Positions 1 through 4,678 of a stretch of 20,908 nt of DNA are shown here, piece by piece. The DNA is from UBA699 sp050261915. Its GTDB lineage: Bacteria > Bacillota > Clostridia > Clostridiales > Clostridiaceae. Position numbers and translations under genes: made by a program. How positions within the stretch are numbered: position 1 is the stretch's first letter; each line of letters starts with the position of its first letter. The notes beneath the pieces were generated by a model that worked only from the letters and a program-made list of their open reading frames with translations, was not told the DNA's origin and ran no database searches. Location: positions 1-20,908 of the forward strand of contig JBLNDT010000053.1 of assembly GCA_050261915.1 (NCBI GenBank). The letters are read 5' to 3'.

Positions 1-241
1 TATTGTCCTGGGCATTTTTAATCTCATGTTCAGCAGCTGTAATTTGGACTTTTGTTTTATTCATTTCGTTTTTATTAGTTTCAATTTTATTTAGAGTATC
101 TTCAATTTTTACATCCAGTTCCTCGATGTTCATCTCCATATTTTCATAGTTCTGGGTTTGGTTTGGTGCTGCTATTACCTTATTGTTGAAAGCCAACATT
201 AAAACCAGTACCAAACAAAAATACTTTGTTAGATTCCGCAA
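1..241 (-). CDS. Secreted coiled-coil protein, N-terminal part (cut by window edge)
   Basis: About 80 codons are visible, running off the left edge. The start is a TTG at 241-239, preceded by a GGGGGAG ribosome-binding site; an in-frame TAA a short way upstream leaves no better start. Residues 1 to about 26 are a signal peptide: a basic start (LRNLTK), a hydrophobic core, then AxA-like residues (VIAAPNQ). The rest is charged, with heptad-like spacing (MNIEELDVKIEDTLNKIE, then ETNKNEMNKTKVQITAAEHE), predicting a long extracytoplasmic coiled coil. This matches the N-terminal layout of CwlO/PcsB-type peptidoglycan hydrolases, whose NlpC/P60 or CHAP domain lies at the C-terminus; that part is outside the window, so the enzymatic role is inference. 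It is driven by the shared box promoter at 325-358. Confidence 0.6.
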   Translation of the reverse strand, partial: MRNLTKYFCLVLVLMLAFNNKVIAAPNQTQNYENMEMNIEELDVKIEDTLNKIETNKNEMNKTKVQITAAEHEIKNAQDN

Positions 242-324
242 TAGTTCTCCCCCTGCCTCTGTTGTATTATAATGTTATTTTCAATGACCTATTGTAATTC
301 CTCCTTTAACTTATTTTAAAATAA

Positions 325-358
325 AATATAACATAAAGTTGTGTAGAACATATGTAGA
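325..358 (-). promoter_or_regulatory. Shared-box promoter P1, upstream of the coiled-coil gene
   Basis: Read on the minus strand: TCTACA, 5 bases, TCTACA, 11 bases, TATATT (-10). The boxes are at 353-358 and 342-347 and the -10 is at 325-330. Both boxes are perfect, with an 11-bp period. No TTGACA-like -35 is present; the boxes occupy its place. It points toward the gene starting at 241, with a leader of about 75 bases. Confidence 0.6.
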
Positions 359-427
359 TGAAATAATCAGAAAATTAATGGAGTCCTCAGTTAAGTTATA
401 CCAATGGCTCTATCCTATTTAATAATT

Positions 428-548
428 GTTTATGGTGGCTTATACCACCGCCGCAAAAGCTGCTGGATCTGACTTCAGGGTCATTATCTTCGTTTGTGTT
501 TGAGTGTCAACTCCATAGCTACTCGCCTTTAATCATCATTTATGTTAC
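428..548 (-). pseudogene. Decayed copy of the small Cys-Cys membrane protein gene (3596-3769)
   Basis: Minus-strand translation from about 548 gives MMIKGE*LWS*HSNTNEDND and then PEVRSSSFCGGGISHHK. The intact protein reads MMIKGGGCCGVGHSNSSNNN and then NPDGKSSGGCCGGGSHNK. The alignment is clear at both protein and DNA level, with shared blocks CAACTCCA, ACCGCCGCAA and TTTATCATCAT/TTAATCATCAT. In the copy, the first Cys pair is replaced by stops through small indels (net 3 bases lost), the second pair has lost one Cys, and the N-terminal membrane segment is not recognisable. I read it as a dead paralogue from an old duplication. Confidence 0.65.
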
Positions 549-628
549 TTTTATCAAAAATGCCCTATAGAGCAGACTTAATTTTTTCTCCGCTCTATAT
601 GGTTCATCCACAATTTAGACTGGTCTAA

Positions 629-1438
629 CTATCTGCTTAACTTATTGGGCTTAAAGTAGGCATAAAAAGCAATGGCTAAATATGTCCAATATGCGACAAA
701 TTGAACTAAATTCGGACTGTCAGTATAGCCAAAGATGGCTTTCATTAGACCCCCTGCCATTGAGTTTTCATCCAATAGTGCTTTAGTACTCCAAACTTGT
801 TCTATTCCAATCGGAAGCATATGGAGTTCTTGAAATTCATGTATTCCTCCAGACAAAAGACCTGCTGCCATAATAATAATCAACACACTCATGGTTGAAA
901 AGAAAGTTTTAAGTGGAAGACGATGTGCTCCTCGATAAATTATACATCCCAATATAGCGGATATACCAAATCCTAATATACTACCATATACCGTAATAAG
1001 TGTTGAGCTCCCCTGTGTAGATCCTACGATAAAAAGCACTGTCTCAATGCCTTCTCTTATTACTGATATAAATGCTAAAGAGGCTAATGTCCATACTGAA
1101 CCATAACTTAGAGCAACCTGTATCTGTCGTTTTAACTCTCTGCCCACACTTCCCCCTTGTTGTTTCATCCAAATTGTCATCCATGTGAGCATCATAACTG
1201 CAACAATTTTAAGCGTACCTTCCAACACAGCTTGAAATCCTTCTACTTCTGTTGTTCCTAATATGAAGAAAATACCTATAGCTGACAATACACTAATCAA
1301 TGCGGCCGCCCCCGCCCCCAACCATACTTTAACCGATTCTTTAGCCTGGCCTAATTGTTTAATATATGCCAAAATAACTGCAAGAACTACCGCAATTTCA
1401 ACCCCTTCACGCAATGTAATGATAAATACACTAATCAT
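629..1438 (-). CDS. FTR1/EfeU-family iron permease
   Basis: A 269-residue multi-spanning membrane protein. It carries both hallmark iron-binding motifs of the FTR1/EfeU family, REGVE (residues 10-14) and REGIE (128-132), each in a hydrophobic helix. The family moves iron across the cytoplasmic membrane. The start chosen is the ATG at 1438 (MISVFIITLREG), preceded by AAAGGA. A longer frame to 1498 would put translation through the Fur site and adds a non-conserved, hydrophilic leader. No EfeO or EfeB partner (periplasmic cupredoxin/peroxidase) is next to it, so it appears to be a stand-alone permease. The Fur-like palindrome at 1461-1493 indicates repression by iron. Both neighbours on its flanks are decayed gene fragments. 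Confidence 0.9.
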   Translation of the reverse strand: MISVFIITLREGVEIAVVLAVILAYIKQLGQAKESVKVWLGAGAAALISVLSAIGIFFILGTTEVEGFQAVLEGTLKIVAVMMLTWMTIWMKQQGGSVGRELKRQIQVALSYGSVWTLASLAFISVIREGIETVLFIVGSTQGSSTLITVYGSILGFGISAILGCIIYRGAHRLPLKTFFSTMSVLIIIMAAGLLSGGIHEFQELHMLPIGIEQVWSTKALLDENSMAGGLMKAIFGYTDSPNLVQFVAYWTYLAIAFYAYFKPNKLSR

Positions 1439-1460
1439 ATTCTTTTTCCTTTCTATATGT

Positions 1461-1493
1461 ATTGTTTGATAATGATTATCACTATCAAACAAT
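1461..1493 (-). promoter_or_regulatory. Fur box in a 33-bp palindrome
   Basis: The core GATAATGATTATCACTATC (1468-1486) differs at two of 19 positions from the classical Fur consensus GATAATGATAATCATTATC. It sits inside a longer inverted repeat with perfect 11-base arms, ATTGTTTGATA and TATCAAACAAT. It lies about 25-50 bases upstream of the iron permease start, where a bound repressor would cover the promoter. Iron repression of the permease follows from established Fur biology. Confidence 0.88.
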
Positions 1494-1615
1494 AACACAT
1501 CTTCCCGTGAGTGTCAATAATTCGAATTTTATATCATTAGAAACTGTCAGTAATCCTTTATTACTCTTTAGTGATTAGCTGAAACTTTCTTAATAATTTA
1601 TTTAAATCTTTACTA

Positions 1616-1672
1616 TCAATTGTTTTTTTGGTATTCTTCTTCAGTTGTTTCTTCTAAACCAGTTTTAAATCG
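1616..1672 (-). pseudogene. Remnant of a SHOCT-domain gene
   Basis: Minus-strand translation gives RFKTGLEETTEEEYQKNN then a stop. This matches the SHOCT tail of the intact gene at 4174-4398 (SKLASGEITEEEYQKRKQM). DNA similarity is also plain (TATTCTTCTTCAGTTGTTTC here, TACTCTTCTTCAGTTATTTC there). A run of seven A's after the TACC (EEEY) region shifts the frame; another frame continues for about 20 codons. No start codon, ribosome-binding site or membrane segment is left. A box pair without a -10 sits immediately upstream. Confidence 0.55.
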
Positions 1673-1675
1673 TTA

Positions 1676-1692
1676 TGTAGAATATATGTAAG
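1676..1692 (-). promoter_or_regulatory. Orphan, degenerate regulator boxes
   Basis: Read on the minus strand: CTTACA, 5 bases, TCTACA, the same 11-bp period as the six intact promoters. No -10 is found 11 bases downstream (AACTGG stands there). It probably once drove the SHOCT remnant next to it. Confidence 0.4.
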
Positions 1693-1724
1693 CTATATTA
1701 ATAAATAATTTTAGAAAATAAATG

Positions 1725-1753
1725 GAGTCATTGGTTAGGTTACCCAATGACTC
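1725..1753 (-). terminator. Terminator of the chemoreceptor gene
   Basis: The arms GAGTCATTGG (1725-1734) and CCAATGACTC (1744-1753) form a perfect 10-bp stem. On the minus strand it follows the mcp stop by about 15 bases and is followed by T-rich sequence. Confidence 0.6.
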
Positions 1754-1767
1754 TAATAGAATAATAT

Positions 1768-3480
1768 TTATATTTTAAAACTTTGAACTAAAGTTTTTAA
1801 TTCCTCTGCCTGCTTAGCTTGTATTTGAGCAGATTTCACCACATTTTTAATAACATCAACAGCATCTTCAACACTGTTGAAAATCCCCTCTGAGTTAACC
1901 GCCGCCTGCTGAGCAGTTGCTGCAACATTTTCCACTGCAGAATTTGTTTGCTCAATTGACTTTAGTATAATTACTGTATTAGTTGCAATTTCCTCGGACA
2001 TTTTCTTAATAAATACTGAATCTAGTTGATATTTCTCTGCTGTTTCAAGGAACATCTCATAATCAGGATTTACATTATGATCAATAAATTCTAAAATATC
2101 TTGCGTATTTACTGATAGGTTATCAAAAGCAATATTAACCTGACTTATTATGTTCTGTATATTTGAAACATTTTCTTTTGACTGTTCCGCCAGCTTTCTT
2201 ATTTCGTCTGCAACTACAGCAAAGCCTTTTCCAGATTCTCCAGCCCTTGCTGATTCAATTGCTGCATTAAGAGCTAATAGATTAGTTTGGGATGCAATTT
2301 GGGCTATAGAATCTGCCATAATTCTTATCTCGTCAACAACCTTCCCAGCCTCTATAGCTTTTAGTATTCCTTCCTGTTTTTCCATGAATAATTTCTTACT
2401 TGCACCAATGGACTTGGATCCCTTATCCTTAATATTCAGGGCTCGTGTTTGAATTTCATTTGATGCGGTGTCTCCATCTTTGGCTTTCATCGAAAGCCCT
2501 TCCGTATTAGATGTGATTTCCTGAATTGATGCACTTACTTCCTGTGATGTGGCACTTAACTCCTCCGTACCTGAAGTTATTTCTTTTGTTGCGTGATTTA
2601 TGCTATTCATTTTTTTGGATATTTCTTCAATAGAACACGATATTTCTTCACTTGAATTTGTCATGTTCCTTGTATTTATAAGTATTGAAGAAATTAATTC
2701 TCTAGTATTTTGTGATGCTTTATTTAGTGCATCTGAAAGACCTGAAATCTCGTCTTTTCCACTTACTTTTATACTTTTAGTTAAATCCCCTTGTCTTAAA
2801 TCATTGGCAAAATTTAGTACTTTGTTAATATCTTTTGATAATGAGGTAGATATTAATAGGCCCAACACTATTGCAAAAATAAAACCAGCTGCAATTATAA
2901 TTAGTAATGTATTTAATACTGTCTTATAAATATTGTTATTAGTGTCATTGGCAGTCTTTGCATTTTTTAAGTTGTAATTTATAAGGTCATTTATACTATC
3001 AAATGTTTTTTGTCTCGCCGCTAACACCATATCAAAGGACATCTGAGCCTCATCATATTTGTTTGTATCAATCAGTGTAATTAAGTCTTTTCTTGCCATC
3101 ATATACTCTTCATGGTTTTCATTAAACTTGGTTAACAAGGTTTTTTCTTCACCAGCAGCATTTGTTTTTTTGAATTCATCGGAAATAGTCATATCTTCAT
3201 CAGTTAATTTTTGAATTTCAGCCTCTATAGATTGTTTTTTTAAAGAATCTTTAATAGTTAAGAGTGATTGAAGGTCTGAGTGTATCAATAAAAAATTTTC
3301 TTTCAGCTCCCCTACTCTTCTTATATGTAAGAGATTATCATTGTACATTTTAGAGGAATTATTATTTATCTTTCTAATCTCCAAAATGCCAATAGCGCCA
3401 ACCACACCCATAATAAGAGAAATTAATAGGAAGCAGATGATAAGCTTTGGTGCTATCTTTAAATTTTTGAATATTTTCAT
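1768..3480 (-). CDS. Methyl-accepting chemotaxis protein
   Basis: A transmembrane chemoreceptor of about 570 residues. The start chosen is ATG 3480 (MKIFKNLKIAP), with a GGGGGG ribosome-binding site; a TTG five codons earlier would overlap that site. Domain order: first membrane segment (about 11-33); an extracytoplasmic helical region typical of four-helix-bundle sensors (about 35-190); second membrane segment (TLLIIIAAGFIFAIVLGLLI); a HAMP domain (FANDLRQGDLTKSIKVSGKD onward); and a cytoplasmic signalling domain. The conserved hairpin tip that binds CheA/CheW is intact (QIASQTNLLALNAAIESARA, then GKGFAVVADEIRKLAEQS). The ligand cannot be predicted. A TATAAT-like -10 lies upstream (about 3510), but no shared-box pair, so it is probably expressed separately from the metal/redox genes. 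Confidence 0.92.
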   Translation of the reverse strand: MKIFKNLKIAPKLIICFLLISLIMGVVGAIGILEIRKINNNSSKMYNDNLLHIRRVGELKENFLLIHSDLQSLLTIKDSLKKQSIEAEIQKLTDEDMTISDEFKKTNAAGEEKTLLTKFNENHEEYMMARKDLITLIDTNKYDEAQMSFDMVLAARQKTFDSINDLINYNLKNAKTANDTNNNIYKTVLNTLLIIIAAGFIFAIVLGLLISTSLSKDINKVLNFANDLRQGDLTKSIKVSGKDEISGLSDALNKASQNTRELISSILINTRNMTNSSEEISCSIEEISKKMNSINHATKEITSGTEELSATSQEVSASIQEITSNTEGLSMKAKDGDTASNEIQTRALNIKDKGSKSIGASKKLFMEKQEGILKAIEAGKVVDEIRIMADSIAQIASQTNLLALNAAIESARAGESGKGFAVVADEIRKLAEQSKENVSNIQNIISQVNIAFDNLSVNTQDILEFIDHNVNPDYEMFLETAEKYQLDSVFIKKMSEEIATNTVIILKSIEQTNSAVENVAATAQQAAVNSEGIFNSVEDAVDVIKNVVKSAQIQAKQAEELKTLVQSFKI

Positions 3481-3544
3481 TATGTATCCCCCCAAATTTA
3501 TAAATGGAGCAAATTATATTCTTAATTTATTAATTCAAGAAATG

Positions 3545-3577
3545 AGTCTGAAGTTCACCATATATGAACTTCAGACT
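3545..3577. terminator. Hairpin between the Cys-Cys protein gene and mcp
   Basis: A 13-bp perfect inverted repeat, AGTCTGAAGTTCA (3545-3557) and TGAACTTCAGACT (3565-3577), with a 7-base loop. It lies 19 bases after the stop of the gene at 3596-3769. The T-run is weak on either strand, so it may act as a terminator or an RNA-stabilising hairpin. Confidence 0.6.
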
Positions 3578-3595
3578 TTCAGCCCTAAATTTTAA

Positions 3596-3769
3596 TTATT
3601 TATTGTGGCTTCCACCGCCGCAACACCCGCCACTAGACTTACCATCTGGGTTATTGTTATTGCTTGAATTTGAATGCCCAACTCCACAGCAGCCACCGCC
3701 TTTTATCATCATATATGCCATAATCCCTAAAGCCACAAAATACAGCCAATTCTCAGTAACAAATTTCAT
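3596..3769 (-). CDS. Small membrane-anchored Cys-Cys, Gly/His-rich protein
   Basis: A 57-residue protein. The start chosen is ATG 3769 (MKFVTENW), preceded by AAAGGAG; the in-frame ATG 3778 lies too close to that site, and the TTG/ATT-side extension to 3799 has no site. Residues about 7-22 form one membrane helix. The tail carries two Cys-Cys pairs in glycine runs (GGGCCGVGH at 24-32, GGCCGGGSH at 47-55), separated by a Ser/Asn linker. The layout suggests a membrane-tethered metal-binding tail, which is inference; it resembles other tiny proteins found near copper genes, but I cannot name the family. It has its own shared-box promoter, and a dead copy is at 428-548. Confidence 0.75.
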   Translation of the reverse strand: MKFVTENWLYFVALGIMAYMMIKGGGCCGVGHSNSSNNNNPDGKSSGGCCGGGSHNK

Positions 3770-3827
3770 ATAAAACATCTCCTTTATTTTAAAAATCATT
3801 GTTTGTTATTTCTTATTGCTTGATTAT

Positions 3828-3861
3828 ATTATAAAAAAATGTTATGTAGATAAAATAAAGA
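3828..3861 (-). promoter_or_regulatory. Shared-box promoter P2, Cys-Cys protein gene
   Basis: Read on the minus strand: TCTTTA (3861-3856), 5 bases, TCTACA (3850-3845), 11 bases, TATAAT (3833-3828). The -10 is a perfect consensus; there is no separate -35. The leader to the ATG at 3769 is about 50 bases. Confidence 0.65.
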
Positions 3862-3917
3862 TTAACGGTATATTTTACTTTATTCCGTGAAAAATATTGT
3901 TGGAGGTGTTTACAATT

Positions 3918-4106
3918 ATGAATGAGATAAATATGAAGGAAAATGCAAATATTAAAGATGATCCTGGTGAAGCTTACCTGGAATCATTGGTAGGTACTGT
4001 TAAGACAGAGGGTGAAAACATAAATACTAAACAAAATAAAAATCAACCTAATGTCGATGAATTTAAAAAACATCATGACGATTGCAGAAAAAAGGATGTT
4101 AAATAA
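3918..4106 (+). CDS. Small hydrophilic hypothetical protein
   Basis: A 62-residue protein on the plus strand, one of two plus-strand genes in the window. The start chosen is ATG 3918 (MNEINMKENANIKDD), with GGAGGTG nine bases upstream; the frame extends back to a TTG at 3897, but that would run through the ribosome-binding site. It is rich in Lys, Asn and Glu, has a short possibly helical core (PGEAYLESLVGTV), one Cys near the end (HHDDCRKK), and no membrane segment or signal peptide. I do not recognise the family. It is divergent from the Cys-Cys protein gene and ends at a strong bidirectional terminator. The good ribosome-binding site and clean terminator support a real gene. Confidence 0.6.
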   Translation: MNEINMKENANIKDDPGEAYLESLVGTVKTEGENINTKQNKNQPNVDEFKKHHDDCRKKDVK

Positions 4107-4125
4107 ATTCCCCTTATTCAATAAT

Positions 4126-4162
4126 AGGCTCCTGAATTAATGACGAATTAATTCAAGAGCCT
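4126..4162. terminator. Bidirectional terminator between converging genes
   Basis: The arms AGGCTCCTGAATTAAT (4126-4141) and ATTAATTCAAGAGCCT (4147-4162) pair with one mismatch. TTTATATT follows on the plus strand. It serves the small gene ending at 4106 and the copper operon ending at 4174. Confidence 0.75.
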
Positions 4163-4173
4163 TTATATTAGCC

Positions 4174-4398
4174 TTAACCTTTTAATATCATTTGTTTTCT
4201 TTTTTGATACTCTTCTTCAGTTATTTCACCAGAAGCAAGTTTTGAATCTAATATTTCCAAAGCTTTATTATTTTGGTCTGAGGTTTTGTGATTACCCATT
4301 GATCTCATTACCAATACCACAATTAGAACCACAATGGCAATGCATATCAGCATGAACGGCATCATCCAAAATCCTCCGAAGCCATATCTGTACATCAT
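4174..4398 (-). CDS. Small membrane protein with SHOCT domain
   Basis: A 74-residue protein, last gene of the copper operon. The ribosome-binding site AAAGGAGGGG precedes two adjacent ATGs; the first (4398) is used here. The N-terminus is Met/Tyr/Gly-rich (MMYRYGFGGFWMMPFM), followed by one membrane helix (about 15-32). A C-terminal SHOCT motif occupies about residues 46-73 (LEILDSKLASGEITEEEYQK). SHOCT domains are short helical oligomerisation or interaction modules. The Met-rich outer segment and position right after copZ suggest a part in copper handling, but that is inference. A decayed copy of the SHOCT end lies at 1616-1672. Confidence 0.85.
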   Translation of the reverse strand: MMYRYGFGGFWMMPFMLICIAIVVLIVVLVMRSMGNHKTSDQNNKALEILDSKLASGEITEEEYQKRKQMILKG

Positions 4399-4423
4399 AA
4401 AAACCCCTCCTTTAATCTTATAA

Positions 4424-4639
4424 CTATATTACTTCAATTCTTACAACATCATAGCCAACATCTTCTATAGCATCATTGATAATTTCATCTGCTATATTGC
4501 TATCGAAGCTTATAACAGCTGTTTTTGTATCCAAATCAACATCAGCTGTTTGAACACCTTTTAATTCCATTAACGCCTCTTTAACATGGTTAACACAGTG
4601 GCCGCAGCTCATGCCTTCAATAATTATTTTCTTTTTCAT
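4424..4639 (-). CDS. copZ: Copper chaperone CopZ
   Basis: A 71-residue single HMA domain with the metal-binding loop GMSCGHC (residues 9-15) and the usual ferredoxin-like pattern ending in DVGYDV. CopZ carries Cu(I) in the cytosol and passes it to the CopA ATPase. The loop has a His between the cysteines (CGHC), as in other Firmicute CopZ proteins. AGGAGG lies just upstream of the ATG. It is 39 bases downstream of copA in the csoR-copA-copZ operon. Confidence 0.93.
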   Translation of the reverse strand: MKKKIIIEGMSCGHCVNHVKEALMELKGVQTADVDLDTKTAVISFDSNIADEIINDAIEDVGYDVVRIEVI

Positions 4640-4678
4640 TTTCCATTCCTCCTAAATTTATATTTAATATTATTGTTA

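Larger units (their letters stand above)
242..628. other. Gene-free stretch with promoter, decayed hairpin and pseudogene
   Basis: No intact gene is seen in these 387 bases. Going left to right, the stretch holds: an orphan AAAGGAGG on the minus strand (307-300) with no usable ATG/GTG/TTG at the right distance; promoter P1 (325-358); a decayed hairpin (381-410) resembling the intact terminator at 1725-1753; a degenerate copy of the Cys-Cys membrane protein gene (about 428-548); and an inverted repeat TATAGAGC/GCTCTATA (about 566-599) just downstream of the iron permease stop, without a clear T-run. Confidence 0.6.

Noticed and set aside
566..599. Inverted repeat TATAGAGC/GCTCTATA as the permease terminator
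   Set aside because: The loop is long and no T-run follows on the minus strand, so terminator function is not supported; it is noted only in the gene-free stretch.
629..1498. Longer start of the iron permease at 1498
   Set aside because: It would translate through the Fur palindrome and adds a non-conserved leader; ATG 1438 has a ribosome-binding site and starts right before the REGVE helix.
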